NCBI GenBank assembly: GCA_020634165.1
Contig: JACKCF010000008.1
Coordinates: forward strand, 39,873-103,872
Source: Anaerolineaceae bacterium
GTDB taxonomy: Bacteria; Chloroflexota; Anaerolineae; Aggregatilineales; Phototrophicaceae
Length of the DNA stretch: 64,000 nucleotides
Direction of reading: 5' to 3'
Within the stretch, counting starts at the first letter, position 1. Each line of letters starts with the position of its first letter. The translations under genes and the position numbers were made by a program. Shown piece by piece: positions 43,218 through 51,533 of the stretch. The notes under the pieces are model-generated. The model made no database searches, had not been told where the DNA came from, and saw only the letters and a list, made by a program, of their open reading frames with translations.

Positions 43218-43400
43218 TTAGTCGTAATGGCGCTTTGCTTTCTCTTGCTCCGCCATGAAATTGAGCAGCAGGGCGGCGATAGCACCCGGTACCCATCCGG
43301 CCATTGTCAAAGCCAGGACGATGATGAAAGTGCCGCAGCCGCGATCAATGACCGCCAACGGCGGGAGAATGATGCAGAGTAGTGCACGGAAACAGCCCAT
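43218..43400 (-). CDS. YqaE/Pmp3 family membrane proteolipid
   Basis: 60 residues, two membrane segments: LLCIILPPLAVIDRGCG and FIIVLALTMAGWVPGAIAALLL. This is the Pmp3/YqaE pattern (LPPLxVxxxxG...WxPGxIHA, with A-A in place of H-A here). Members affect membrane potential and stress responses. AAAGGG lies upstream of the ATG. Confidence 0.85.
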   Translation of the reverse strand: MGCFRALLCIILPPLAVIDRGCGTFIIVLALTMAGWVPGAIAALLLNFMAEQEKAKRHYD

Positions 43401-43473
43401 TGTTTGTCTTTACCCTTTTGATTTGCGTTTCACAATCACCTATACGCAAAAAAAAGCCCGAAGTTGCGACTGA

Positions 43474-43938
43474 CTAAATAGATTCCCAGATGAGGGGTGG
43501 AAGCGGTTGATTATCCAGAACCGCTTCAAGATAGCGGGCAGCCGTATTGAGATCAGCTTCCAGGTTGATGGATAATTTGCTGCCGCTGTGTACAGCTAAC
43601 AAAATCGCCCAGGGACCGACCGGTCGCATGGAAACATAGCGCATGGCCATTGAATCTGGATTGTTAGGGTCAAGCTGGACGCGCACATGGACCTCCAGAG
43701 ATTCACCATTGCCCCAGGCTTCTGATGTATGCTCTCCAAGGAGGAACATGGCCACTGCGACGGCGGTCAGCCGTGATGTGCTGGCTGTCTGGTGCATGGT
43801 TGATGTCAGGGCGATGCCCCGTACATGTGTCAGAATGAGACCCTCAACCGATATATCTGCTTCCTGTAGGGACCACAAACAGCGCGTTGCCAGCGAACGC
43901 TGTTCGTCAGTAAGCATGTCACCGGATTCGTTGTTCAT
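43474..43938 (-). CDS. Hypothetical protein, roadblock/LC7-like fold predicted
   Basis: 154 residues from the ATG at 43938; an upstream ATG at 43947 overlaps a TATAAT box (minus 43951-43946), which would put the transcript start at or next to 43938 and make the mRNA near-leaderless. The pattern of strand (VEGLILTHVRGIALTS), helix (SRLTAVAVAMFLLGE), strands (EVHVRVQ, AMRYVSMRP, WAILLAVHSG) and final helix (AARYLEAVL) fits roadblock/LC7 proteins, which regulate small GTPases. No GTPase gene is adjacent. Weakly supported. Confidence 0.55.
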   Translation of the reverse strand: MNNESGDMLTDEQRSLATRCLWSLQEADISVEGLILTHVRGIALTSTMHQTASTSRLTAVAVAMFLLGEHTSEAWGNGESLEVHVRVQLDPNNPDSMAMRYVSMRPVGPWAILLAVHSGSKLSINLEADLNTAARYLEAVLDNQPLPPLIWESI

Positions 43939-43965
43939 ACCGCACATTATACGCTGAACTGTTGA

Positions 43966-44652
43966 TTACAAAACGTGTTCTCTCAAAAATGCCGCAATAC
44001 GTTCGCCGTATAGTTGGGCGGTCGCTGGCATGAGGTGCATGCCATCAAATGTATAGGTATAGCCCCATTGTTGACGCTCTTTTTCGTAATCGTTCCAACC
44101 GGATTCACTGCGCTGGCCAATTGTCTGTATGAATGACATATCAACAGGTTCACGCTCAATTGGATTTTTCGGTGCAAACTCATCGAACAAATCGAGCACG
44201 GGAACGCGCAATTCGTCAGCGACTTTTTTCGCTGCCTGCGCATATTGCTGCCGGGTACGAGCGAGTTCGATATTATATTCCGTTGGTGAAAGGCCCAGAC
44301 CCGTGTGAATACGCTGCCCCAGGAGTCCTAGCAAAATAGTATGGATTGTCTGCGCATGTTGCTCTGGTGTCACAATGCCATCAGGTTTGATCTTCTTGGC
44401 ATGTTTGTAGTAGTTGCGCGTCTTTGGCATCGTAAAACTGACGGCATCATTACCGCCGACCATCACGTATGCAGCGTCGGGCTGGTGTTTTTCGATTTCA
44501 TCTTCGAGTCGCCGCTCGATGTTGATGGCTGTATCGCCGCCAACACCCGCATTGATGATGTCGTGTTCAGGCATAAGTTGGGCGATGACATCGACAAAAT
44601 TACCACCGTAGCCGCCCCAGGTGAGGCTATCGCCCAGGAAAATGATACGCAT
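43966..44652 (-). CDS. SGNH/GDSL family hydrolase
   Basis: 228 residues with an AGGGG ribosome site. The four SGNH blocks are present: FLGDSLTWGGYGG with the catalytic Ser, the Gly in NAGVGGDTA, VMVGGNDA with Asn, and DGMHLM with the Asp/His pair near the C-terminus. Such enzymes deacylate esters, lipids or carbohydrate acetates. No signal peptide is seen, so it is cytoplasmic. Confidence 0.88.
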   Translation of the reverse strand: MRIIFLGDSLTWGGYGGNFVDVIAQLMPEHDIINAGVGGDTAINIERRLEDEIEKHQPDAAYVMVGGNDAVSFTMPKTRNYYKHAKKIKPDGIVTPEQHAQTIHTILLGLLGQRIHTGLGLSPTEYNIELARTRQQYAQAAKKVADELRVPVLDLFDEFAPKNPIEREPVDMSFIQTIGQRSESGWNDYEKERQQWGYTYTFDGMHLMPATAQLYGERIAAFLREHVL

Positions 44653-44719
44653 TATTCAGACCCCTATTCAGGCGATGGATATACTGTGAGAGGCGTTTTT
44701 GTGCTTAAGGAAAAGATGG

Positions 44720-44899
44720 ATGAACAAACCCAAGCGCAAGGCAAAACGTAAGTCCAATCGGCAAGTTGCCCTAAAATGCGTCCTGATGTTGATAGCTGTC
44801 ATCTTGTTTGCGATTGTCTTACTTAGCCTGATGGGACCAGCCGTAGGCAATGTCTTCTCTGAAATTCAGGTTGAGTTTGAATTGACTGTAACTCCCTAA
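44720..44899 (+). CDS. Small single-pass membrane protein, unknown function
   Basis: 59 residues from the ATG at 44720 with TAAGGAAAAG upstream. A strongly basic N-terminus (KPKRKAKRKSNR) precedes one hydrophobic segment (ALKCVLMLIAVILFAIVLLSLM), then ~20 residues outside. The positive-inside arrangement and good ribosome site support a real gene. It overlaps the converging Uma2 gene by 4 bp. No homologue is recognised. Confidence 0.6.
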   Translation: MNKPKRKAKRKSNRQVALKCVLMLIAVILFAIVLLSLMGPAVGNVFSEIQVEFELTVTP

Positions 44900-45510
44900 C
44901 GCAGCATCGCCTTCGCCAGATCGATGACTTCATCAGCATCCGGCAGTTTGTCGTGCCAGAAAATCTCCGGGCTGATTTGCAGTCGGGGAAGGGCAACAGA
45001 GTGATAAAGATAAGCTTCATCAAGTTCGGCCAGCTCGTAAAAACCATCTGTATTTAACTGATAGAAAAGTGCTTCTTCAACAGCCATATCGATCAGCCAG
45101 TATTCAAGGATTCTGCTGGCCTCATACGCCAGAAATTTCTCAACACGGTCACGCCTGTGGCTGTCAGGTGTGCTGATTTCGACAATAAGGGATGCTTTTT
45201 CAATAGGGAACGTATCTAGAGCTGGCGTTTGCACCAGGATGTCAGGACGGCGTAGGCCCATCAGTGTTTTCAGCAGCGGATTTTCAGCTACTGTACCCGA
45301 TTGATCGCTTGCGGCGAAGTAATTTGTAAACAGGGCCGACAAAAAACCACTCACATCCTGGCAGTGCTGGTCGTCGTCTGGCAGCTTGATGGCGCATCCA
45401 TCAGCCCACTCACACGAACTTTGTTCACCATACTGTGTGACAAAATCTTGCTCACTGATGCCTTTTGCCAGAATCTCGCCACTGACACGAAATGAATGGG
45501 GCACGGCCAT
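44896..45510 (-). CDS. Uma2 family (DUF820) restriction-endonuclease-like protein
   Basis: 204 residues from the ATG at 45510, which has GGAG six bases upstream; an ATG four codons earlier has none. The PD-(D/E)xK-like core is seen as RRPDILV, then LIVEISTPDSHRRDRVEKFLAYEASRILEYWLID. Uma2 proteins are abundant in cyanobacteria and Chloroflexota, usually in many copies, and their role is unsettled. Only one copy is in the window. Confidence 0.82.
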   Translation of the reverse strand: MAVPHSFRVSGEILAKGISEQDFVTQYGEQSSCEWADGCAIKLPDDDQHCQDVSGFLSALFTNYFAASDQSGTVAENPLLKTLMGLRRPDILVQTPALDTFPIEKASLIVEISTPDSHRRDRVEKFLAYEASRILEYWLIDMAVEEALFYQLNTDGFYELAELDEAYLYHSVALPRLQISPEIFWHDKLPDADEVIDLAKAMLR

Positions 45511-45693
45511 GATGGTCTCCATCCGTCTTATTGGAAAGTGTTTTTGTCAGCAATACTCGGTATTTTACCAGATAGCAGCCAGGTGCAGTATGAAATCGGC
45601 AATTTCACCAAGTCGTTCAATGCACAACCCATGAACATATGTAATATCGAAATTCATCCCAGGAAGTTGCGGAAGTCGACCATCGGATCATCT

Positions 45694-45721
45694 AAAAAGG
45701 CGAAGCATATGCTCCGCCTTT
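45694..45721 (-). terminator. Intrinsic terminator after the acyl-CoA dehydrogenase gene (minus strand)
   Basis: AAAGGCG...CGCCTTT around a palindromic AGCATATGCT, with an A run on the left (U run on the minus strand). Confidence 0.82.
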
Positions 45722-45743
45722 GCTTTCTGAATGTAGTTACTGT

Positions 45744-46976
45744 TTAGTCGCCAGCCTGTGGTTCAGGCTCTTCCTGCCAAAAATCGGGATCATAAGCAGG
45801 TAGCTCACAGCGCAATGGCCGATCTTTGCGATAGCCCATCTCGTAATCAGCCTGCATCAACTGATGAATTTCGCTGGTGCCTTCATAGATGACCGCGCCC
45901 TTGCTGTTACGCAGATAGCGCTCAACGGCGTACTCATCGCTGAAACCATAAGCCCCATGTAGCTGAACCGCTTCCAGGGCGGCTTTGACGCTCTGATCAG
46001 TTGCATACCACTTAAAGATGCTGGTATCGCGAGTGTTACGTAACCCCTCGTTCTTCATCCAGCCAACTTTGTACATCATCATTTGCGCAGTGTCGTACCA
46101 CAGGCGCATGTGGGCGATTTTCTGTTTGATAAGCTGATGCTGTGCAATCGGCCTACCAAACGTTTCGCGCTCTTCCGCATATTTGACGCTGTCTTCAAGG
46201 CAGGCACGGATCAGACCAGTGGCACCGGCACCCACGGTATAACGGCCATTATCCAGGCAGCTCATAGCGATCTTAAAGCCTTCGCCTTCTTCGCCCAGAC
46301 GATTGGCTTCGGGTACTTCAACATCCTCAAATTTGACCCATCCGGTTGAGCCTGCACGGACACCTAATTTGCCGTGAAGATCACCTGTAGTCACACCAGG
46401 CATATCACTGGTGACGATGAACGCGCTCATACCTTTGTGTGCTGGCTCTGCATGTGGGTCATGTTTGGCAACCACCAGGAAATTATGCGCTTTGGTCGCC
46501 AGACTGATCCACATTTTCTCACCGTTGAGGATGTACTTGTCGCCCTTTTTGATCGCCGTAGCCGACATAGCAGAGACGTCGCTGCCTGCACCTGGTTCAG
46601 TCAGGCCAAAAGCGCCGTATTGCTCGCCCATCGCCTGTGGCACCAGAAAACGCTGTTTCTGCTCTTCGGTGCCCCATTGCAACAGCGCCATGCTGTTCAG
46701 GCCATGATGAACAGACATCACAACGCGCAGGGTGGTGTCGCCGCGTTCAAGCTCTTCGCATACCAGTCCGAGTGTGATGTAGTCAAAGCCCTGGCCGCCA
46801 TAGCGAACGGGTAAGCTTATGCCAAGAATGCCTAACTCGGCCATACGTGGTAATACAGCCGGGTCCATCTCCTGCTTACGGTCCCATTCGCCAATAGTCG
46901 GCAGAACTTCCTTCTGAACATAATCGCGCACCATCTTTTGAGCAGCAACTTGTTCGTCATTCAGTGCAAAGTCCAT
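45744..46976 (-). CDS. Acyl-CoA dehydrogenase
   Basis: 410 residues. The N-terminal helical domain starts MDFALNDEQVAAQKMVRDY. The middle beta domain has FGLTEPGAGSDVSAMSATA and WISLATKAHNF. The C-terminal domain has REAFG-like ERETFGRPIAQHQLIKQKIA and VIYEGTSEIHQL with the catalytic Glu at the short/branched-chain position. It oxidises acyl-CoA to enoyl-CoA with FAD, passing electrons to ETF; etfBA is encoded nearby on the same strand. Chain-length preference is not determined. Confidence 0.93.
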   Translation of the reverse strand: MDFALNDEQVAAQKMVRDYVQKEVLPTIGEWDRKQEMDPAVLPRMAELGILGISLPVRYGGQGFDYITLGLVCEELERGDTTLRVVMSVHHGLNSMALLQWGTEEQKQRFLVPQAMGEQYGAFGLTEPGAGSDVSAMSATAIKKGDKYILNGEKMWISLATKAHNFLVVAKHDPHAEPAHKGMSAFIVTSDMPGVTTGDLHGKLGVRAGSTGWVKFEDVEVPEANRLGEEGEGFKIAMSCLDNGRYTVGAGATGLIRACLEDSVKYAEERETFGRPIAQHQLIKQKIAHMRLWYDTAQMMMYKVGWMKNEGLRNTRDTSIFKWYATDQSVKAALEAVQLHGAYGFSDEYAVERYLRNSKGAVIYEGTSEIHQLMQADYEMGYRKDRPLRCELPAYDPDFWQEEPEPQAGD

Positions 46977-47151
46977 ATCGAATCCTTTTGAAATTAATGC
47001 TTTTTGGTGATTTTGTTGAAAATCGCCACAAATAAGCCTGCTTTTTTGTCACCATCTGCTATGCCGCTGATAGTCACTTCTGTCTAATCTTAATAATAGC
47101 GAAGCAATCCTTCGTTGGAAATGGATGAAACAACCCAACTAGGTAGTATAA

Positions 47152-47685
47152 ATGGCCGTTCCAGCCTTAGAACCCCAACCAACACTTGTCACCACCTATC
47201 TCGAAATGACCAACCCGCGTGAATTTGCACCGTCATTTGTGCCACGTGGTGATGTTCGTATTGAGAAGATGGAAACGGCTGATGTTGATTTCTATCTGTT
47301 TATGTATCGCGCAGTTGGTGAAAAGTGGTGCTGGCGTGATCGCCTGGTTGTACCTCGTGAACAAATTCATGAAATCCTGGCTGGTTCGCACACCCACGTT
47401 TATGTGCTGTATGTTGATGGTACTCCGGCGGGTTATGTCGAACTGATGAATCATGGCAGCAATGTTGAGATTGCTTACTTCGGCCTTCGTGAGCAGTTCT
47501 TTGGTCGTGGCCTGGGCAAACACTTGTTGAGCTATGGCATCGACGAAGCCTGGAAGCTTGGGGCGAACAAAGTTTGGCTGCATACCTGCAATCTCGATGG
47601 CCCACATGCCTTAGCCAATTACCAGAAGCGCGGGTTCAAGGTCGTCGATCAGGTTGTTGAGCCTATGCCTGAGATTTACCATTAA
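47152..47685 (+). CDS. GNAT family N-acetyltransferase
   Basis: 177 residues. The acetyl-CoA site is AYFGLREQFFGRGLGKHLLSYGID (R-x-x-G-x-G/A-type), followed by VWLHTCNLDGPHALANYQKRGFKV, the usual C-terminal motif. The N-terminal ~45 residues precede the fold. It is similar in outline to the acetyltransferases at 1.0 and 50.0 kb but not a close copy. Monocistronic; converges with the MoeZ-like gene. Confidence 0.83.
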   Translation: MAVPALEPQPTLVTTYLEMTNPREFAPSFVPRGDVRIEKMETADVDFYLFMYRAVGEKWCWRDRLVVPREQIHEILAGSHTHVYVLYVDGTPAGYVELMNHGSNVEIAYFGLREQFFGRGLGKHLLSYGIDEAWKLGANKVWLHTCNLDGPHALANYQKRGFKVVDQVVEPMPEIYH

Positions 47686-47756
47686 GCGGAACTCATCTCC
47701 CAAAGACAATAGATGGCGCGGCATTTGCTGTGCTTTTTTGTTTCCCTCTCACAAAT

Positions 47757-47782
47757 AAAAAGAGGGCCATACAGCCCTCTTT
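47757..47782 (-). terminator. Intrinsic terminator of the sulfur-carrier operon (minus strand)
   Basis: AAAGAGGGC / GCCCTCTTT-type stem with U run on the minus strand, just after the MoeZ-like stop codon. Confidence 0.88.
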
Positions 47783-47807
47783 CGATACACAGTCTCTAGA
47801 ATTGACG

Positions 47808-49049
47808 CTAGTACTTTGGCAGGCTGGGGTCGATCTCATCGGCCCAGGCCAGGATGCCGCCAACCACATTGAACATCTTCTCGTTATCGTAGCCGATTTC
47901 CCGCAGGAAGTTGATCGTATCCGCACTGCGTTTACCGCTGCGGCAGTGAATCATGAGCGGCTTATCCTTTGAAATCTGCGCGAGCACCGTTTCGTCCGCC
48001 AATTTCCGTCCTGCGATGACCGCGTTCTTGGCGGCCTGGATGTCACCTTTGGGAATACGCAGGGTGCCATCTATGGCTGCGATTTCCCACTCATGAGGTT
48101 CGCGCACATCCAGCACTAGAATATCTTCGCCAGCATCTAGCTGGGCCTTGAGTTCTGACACACTGATTTCATTCATACCTGCGTATTCGGTTTCATCGGC
48201 AGTCGTGAACGAACTGTGATCATGGGCAGGCATACCGCAGAACTGCTCATAGTCAATCAACTCGACATCGTTGGCTGGAATGCTGCAAACAGGGCAATGC
48301 GGGTCTTTGCGCACTTTGATCGTATTGAATTCCATGTTGAGCGCATCGTAAAGCAGCATGCGGCCAATCATCGGTTCACCAATGCCCAGGATGAGCTTGA
48401 TAGCTTCTGTGGCCTGCATTGTGCCAATTGTACCTGGCAAAATGCCCAGAACGCCGCCTTCTGCACAACTTGGGACCAACCCAGGTGGGGGCGGTTCTGG
48501 GAACATGCAGCGGTAGCAAGGGCCTTCTTCTGCGTAAAACACGCTCAACTGGCCTTCAAAGCGGAAGATACTGCCATAGACATTCGGCTTGCCGAGCTTA
48601 ACGCAGGCATCGTTAACCAGGTAGCGCGTTGGGAAGTTGTCCGTGCCATCGATGATGACATCGTATGGCTCAAATAGCTCCACCGCGTTTTCCGATGTGA
48701 GCGGGACATTGTACTTATCAATCTGAATATCAGGATTCAGGTCACGTAGGCGCTTTTCAGCACTGTCAACCTTACGGATACCGACCGTGCTGGTCCCATG
48801 AATGACCTGTCGCTGTAGGTTACTCTCATCGACGACATCATAGTCAACCAAACCCATGCGCCCAATGCCGGCAGCCGCCAGATATAGGGCTGTTGGGCTG
48901 CCCAGGCCGCCAGTGCCGATAAGCAGTACGCTGGCGGCTTTTAGCTTCTCCTGCCCATGAATGCCGACTTCCGGCATGATGATGTGGCGGCTATAGCGCC
49001 TCACTTCGTCGTGCGACAGTTCTGTTTGTCTGTCGATCAATGCTTGCAT
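47808..49049 (-). CDS. E1-like adenylyltransferase fused to rhodanese (MoeZ-type sulfurtransferase)
   Basis: 413 residues with GAGAGGG before the ATG. The ThiF/MoeB domain spans ~10-275: YSRHIIMPEVG, ATP loop GTGGLGSP (45-52), IIDGTDNFPTRYLVND, catalytic Cys195 in PSCAEGG, and two Cys-x-x-Cys zinc pairs (178/181 and 252/255). Residues ~290-413 are a rhodanese domain with active-site Cys369 in HCRSGKRS. Proteins of this build adenylate the C-terminal Gly-Gly of a ubiquitin-like carrier and turn it into a thiocarboxylate. The carrier is encoded in the same operon. Last gene of the unit. Confidence 0.92.
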   Translation of the reverse strand: MQALIDRQTELSHDEVRRYSRHIIMPEVGIHGQEKLKAASVLLIGTGGLGSPTALYLAAAGIGRMGLVDYDVVDESNLQRQVIHGTSTVGIRKVDSAEKRLRDLNPDIQIDKYNVPLTSENAVELFEPYDVIIDGTDNFPTRYLVNDACVKLGKPNVYGSIFRFEGQLSVFYAEEGPCYRCMFPEPPPPGLVPSCAEGGVLGILPGTIGTMQATEAIKLILGIGEPMIGRMLLYDALNMEFNTIKVRKDPHCPVCSIPANDVELIDYEQFCGMPAHDHSSFTTADETEYAGMNEISVSELKAQLDAGEDILVLDVREPHEWEIAAIDGTLRIPKGDIQAAKNAVIAGRKLADETVLAQISKDKPLMIHCRSGKRSADTINFLREIGYDNEKMFNVVGGILAWADEIDPSLPKY

Positions 49050-49098
49050 GTGGAATGTTCCCTCTCAATTAGCGTGTTTGCCCTCAGATGGGGGCAGA

Positions 49099-49506
49099 TT
49101 ATACGGCAATGTCAAGCTGCTGCCGTAATTTGTTTTCGTCGGCAAAGCCGTAATTAACGGCCAGCGCCTTGCCAGTACTGTCGAGCACAAACGTTGTCGG
49201 CGCACTCATGACGCCCCAGCGTTGGGCGGCTTCCGGGTCCTGGCTGGCATCGACCTTGATAATATTGATGGTATCACCGATGGCAGCTTGCAGCCGTGAC
49301 AGAGCAGGCTGTTGCTGTGTTTGGCAAGGGATGCAGCCCGGTGTTGTAAAGTACACGATGGTCGCGCGATTGATAGGCGCATCCATCAGCAGCGGGTCTT
49401 GTATAGCCTGTTCGCTTGCTTGTTGCAGATTATGACGTTTGAATAGCCAGAAAGCTACATAGCCGACCGCCAGGAGAACCAGCATCAATGCGAATCGTTC
49501 AATCAT
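49099..49506 (-). CDS. Membrane-anchored thioredoxin-fold protein
   Basis: 135 residues. An N-terminal membrane segment (LMLVLLAVGYVAFWLF) precedes a thioredoxin domain with the active site TTPGCIPCQ (Cys58, Cys61) and the cis-Pro loop SAPTTFVLDS. It probably faces outward and handles thiol-disulfide exchange. It overlaps the DUF4395 gene by 4 bp, a pairing seen often in bacteria. Confidence 0.87.
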   Translation of the reverse strand: MIERFALMLVLLAVGYVAFWLFKRHNLQQASEQAIQDPLLMDAPINRATIVYFTTPGCIPCQTQQQPALSRLQAAIGDTINIIKVDASQDPEAAQRWGVMSAPTTFVLDSTGKALAVNYGFADENKLRQQLDIAV

Positions 49507-49964
49507 GATACACGCTCCTGAATCGGTGCCGCATCAAAACCTGGGATGCCCAGTCGGTTGAACTGGTAGTACATCCAGCAGCCGAGGCAGAAATTTAGCC
49601 AGAAATTGAGGTTCGCTAGAGCAATCACAATCCAGACCAGCACCCATGCAAGCAGCGGAACACCAGCAAATAGGGCAAGTGTGGCGCTGAAGTTAAACAC
49701 AGCGCCGATCAGCATTGCAAAGCGATGGGGTTCTGGACGATCTGGCTCGATCTTTGGTTTGACAAGACCTGTAGGCAGCACGATATGCTTGTAGATCAGG
49801 CGATATGGTGCAAAAGATACTCCGAGTCCGCCGAGTAGCTGGCTGATTGCGACGAGAGCGACCAGCAGCCAGCTTTCAAACAGGAAAGCCAGCAGCAGGG
49901 CGGTGATGGTAATTGCTTGGCCTGTTCTGAGGCCATTTTGGTCGAGCTTTGTCGATGTTGTCAT
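49503..49964 (-). CDS. DUF4395 membrane protein
   Basis: 153 residues with about four hydrophobic segments. Family features are DQNGLRTGQAITI near the start, EPHRFAMLIGAVFN in the middle and NFWLNFCLGCWMYY with a Cys126-x-x-Cys129 pair near the end. The CxxC and the coupled thioredoxin gene suggest a membrane thiol-redox role, perhaps electron transfer to the thioredoxin. This is inferred from proximity; the family has no established function that I can name. Confidence 0.83.
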   Translation of the reverse strand: MTTSTKLDQNGLRTGQAITITALLLAFLFESWLLVALVAISQLLGGLGVSFAPYRLIYKHIVLPTGLVKPKIEPDRPEPHRFAMLIGAVFNFSATLALFAGVPLLAWVLVWIVIALANLNFWLNFCLGCWMYYQFNRLGIPGFDAAPIQERVS

Positions 49965-50010
49965 CTTTACAATCCCACATTTGTAAATTGATGATGGACG
50001 TTTGGGTTAC

Positions 50011-50526
50011 TTATGGCACCAGATCACTGAGGTTGTAGCCGTAGGCAATTTCCGTCAATTCAGTGCCGCCAACGCGTAAAATCAGTGTGTTCTCAATTTG
50101 AACGCCACCCATTCGCTCGTAAAAAGCACGGGCGGAGTGGTTGGCTTCTAATACCCAAATCAACATCGTTTTAAAGCCACGATCTTTTAGCTCCTTCATC
50201 GCCGATTGAACAAGTGCCTTACCAATTCCTTTTCCCTGATGCACCTGAAGAACATACAGGGCATATATTTCACAGTCATAACGATCAACCTGATCGCGTT
50301 CAGGTCCACTGGCTGCAAAACCAACGATTTTTTCGTTGAATAGTGCCACTTCATGAAATGTGCGTTCGCTGCTCATGTTTTGATGCCATTGCGCCGCACG
50401 TGTTTTGTATTGCATTCCATCGAGTACGCTATCAGGCATGATGCCTGCATAGGCTGTTCGCCAGGTGTCGACCTGGACCCTCGCAATTGCAGGAGCATCA
50501 TCCATAACAGCCCGACGGATGAGCAT
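50011..50526 (-). CDS. GNAT family N-acetyltransferase
   Basis: 171 residues. Typical IRRAVMDDAPAIARV N-terminus, acetyl-CoA motif ALYVLQVHQGKGIGKALVQSAM, and VLEANHSARAFYERMGG. It starts four bases after the CysO-like stop codon, so it is a genuine member of the sulfur-carrier operon. O-acetylserine synthesis is normally by a different (left-handed helix) fold, so a direct role in cysteine synthesis is not supported. Substrate unknown. Confidence 0.85.
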   Translation of the reverse strand: MLIRRAVMDDAPAIARVQVDTWRTAYAGIMPDSVLDGMQYKTRAAQWHQNMSSERTFHEVALFNEKIVGFAASGPERDQVDRYDCEIYALYVLQVHQGKGIGKALVQSAMKELKDRGFKTMLIWVLEANHSARAFYERMGGVQIENTLILRVGGTELTEIAYGYNLSDLVP

Positions 50527-50530
50527 TTAG

Positions 50531-50800
50531 CTAGCCCCCGGCAATACTCGGGATAATGCGCAGGCTCGCATCTGCCTCAATTTCTGTATCTGTGCCATCC
50601 AGAAAGCGAATATCTTCATCATCGATAAACACATTTACAAAGCTGCGCAGCTTATCATCCTGGAACAAATGCTGCTTCAAATCAGGATACTGGCCGACCA
50701 GATCGCTCAAGGCATCGCCTACTGTAGCCCCACTGACCGAGACTTGAGCCTCGTTGTCTGTGTATACACGCAGGGGAGTCGGGATTTTGATACTTGCCAT
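50531..50800 (-). CDS. cysO: CysO-like ubiquitin-fold sulfur carrier protein
   Basis: 89 residues with AGGAG before the ATG. It is a MoaD/ThiS beta-grasp protein ending in the free C-terminal Gly-Gly (IIPSIAGG) needed for adenylation and thiocarboxylation. IPTPLRVYTD, RSFVNVFIDDEDIRFLDG and the terminal PSIAGG resemble the Mycobacterium CysO sequence (IPTILR, RFVNIYVNDEDVRF, PAVAGG) more than molybdopterin-synthase MoaD. CysO carries sulfide that is converted to cysteine on its C-terminus. The preceding gene encodes a Mec-like protease, as in the mycobacterial mec-cysO-cysM locus. Confidence 0.85.
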   Translation of the reverse strand: MASIKIPTPLRVYTDNEAQVSVSGATVGDALSDLVGQYPDLKQHLFQDDKLRSFVNVFIDDEDIRFLDGTDTEIEADASLRIIPSIAGG

Positions 50801-50898
50801 TGTTGTTGCTCCTATAGAGTCTAGATGATTCTGAAGTTGTGTTCCACGTATTACTTACGTGATATTACCAAATTCTAATGAATTACTGGGTTGATAAC

Positions 50899-51327
50899 TT
50901 ATGCCTGAAGGTCAAGCTCAAGTTGATCAAATGCACTGCGATCATCGCGCAGCAGCCATACGAACATCTCTACAGCTTCACCAGCCATCACCGAAGAGAT
51001 AATGTACACGAAGTTAGGTAGGGCATGAACGCGATCATATTCCGATGGGATTGCCGGTGAATCTGGATGGCTGTGATAATAGCCGACCAATGTCATACCA
51101 CGCTCGTCAGCAGTATCTTCCATATCTGCCCAATTCTTAGGTGACATGGCATACCGGTGATATTGCTCCTCGGATTCAAAGATGTTTTCGATCTGGATCA
51201 CATCAATGATGGAAACAGTATTCCCAGATCGGGTTCCTAACAGGAATCCGCCACCTTCATTCGGGAAGGTGCCTTCCATCTGCTTGAATATCTTTTGCTG
51301 CAATGCTTTGCTCAGTTCAATTTTCAT
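50899..51327 (-). CDS. mec: JAMM/MPN metalloprotease, Mec-like (releases cysteine from carrier)
   Basis: 142 residues from the ATG at 51327; an earlier TTG at 51366 would overlap the terminator U run and is rejected. The JAMM zinc site is complete: Glu24, then H85-S-H87-x7-S95-x-x-D98 in YYHSHPDSPAIPSEYD. In mycobacteria Mec cleaves the bond between CysO and its newly made C-terminal cysteine. Placement next to the CysO-like carrier and in the same operon as the E1-rhodanese supports the same role. It is the first structural gene after the attenuator. An ubiquitin-like deconjugase function is an alternative. Confidence 0.85.
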   Translation of the reverse strand: MKIELSKALQQKIFKQMEGTFPNEGGGFLLGTRSGNTVSIIDVIQIENIFESEEQYHRYAMSPKNWADMEDTADERGMTLVGYYHSHPDSPAIPSEYDRVHALPNFVYIISSVMAGEAVEMFVWLLRDDRSAFDQLELDLQA

Positions 51328-51363
51328 AGCGACTCTGTTTCTTGCATGGGTTAGCCAATACAA

Positions 51364-51387
51364 CAAAAAAACCAGCCTGTCGGCTGG
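51364..51387 (-). terminator. Attenuator terminator upstream of mec
   Basis: Minus strand: CCAGCC, loop GACA, GGCTGG, then seven T. It lies 40 bp after the leader-peptide stop and about 35 bp before the mec ATG, i.e. between leader and structural genes. The 5' arm plus loop (CAGCCGACA, plus-strand 51378-51386) is perfectly complementary to the leader segment at 51440-51448. Confidence 0.9.
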
Positions 51388-51426
51388 CGATGTTCACTCT
51401 ATGGACGCGCTTTACATGGAAAGTTC

Positions 51427-51525
51427 TTACAGCGCAGAACAGCCGACACGAATTGGACATGAGTTGAGACAACAACAGGTTGGACAGGTCTTCATCATGC
51501 GTTGACAAATACGTTCTCTGTTCAT
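51427..51525 (-). CDS. Cysteine-rich leader peptide of the mec-cysO operon (attenuator)
   Basis: 32 codons, ATG at 51525, TAA at 51429-51427. Seven codons are Cys, all TGT, at positions 7, 14, 17, 18, 19, 23 and 29; codons 17-19 are three in a row. The predicted transcript start is zero to three bases upstream, so translation would be leaderless or nearly so. A ribosome paused at codons 17-19 would leave the antiterminator segment (51448-51440, codons 27-29) free, while a ribosome reaching the stop would cover it. Polycysteine leaderless short ORFs acting as cysteine-responsive attenuators are known in mycobacteria. The peptide is not expected to have a function of its own. Confidence 0.75.
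   Translation of the reverse strand: MNRERICQRMMKTCPTCCCLNSCPIRVGCSAL
51440..51448 (-). promoter_or_regulatory. Antiterminator segment in the leader peptide coding region
   Basis: TGTCGGCTG on the minus strand, six G/C of nine, perfectly complementary to the 5' arm and loop of the terminator at 51378-51386. Pairing would prevent the terminator from forming. Confidence 0.75.
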
Positions 51526-51533
51526 GGTCGGAT

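Noticed and set aside
51427..51525. Cys-rich 32-residue ORF as a RiPP (sactipeptide or lanthipeptide) precursor or zinc peptide
   Set aside because: No radical SAM, lanthionine synthetase or transporter gene nearby; position, Cys run and the competing hairpins fit an attenuator leader better.
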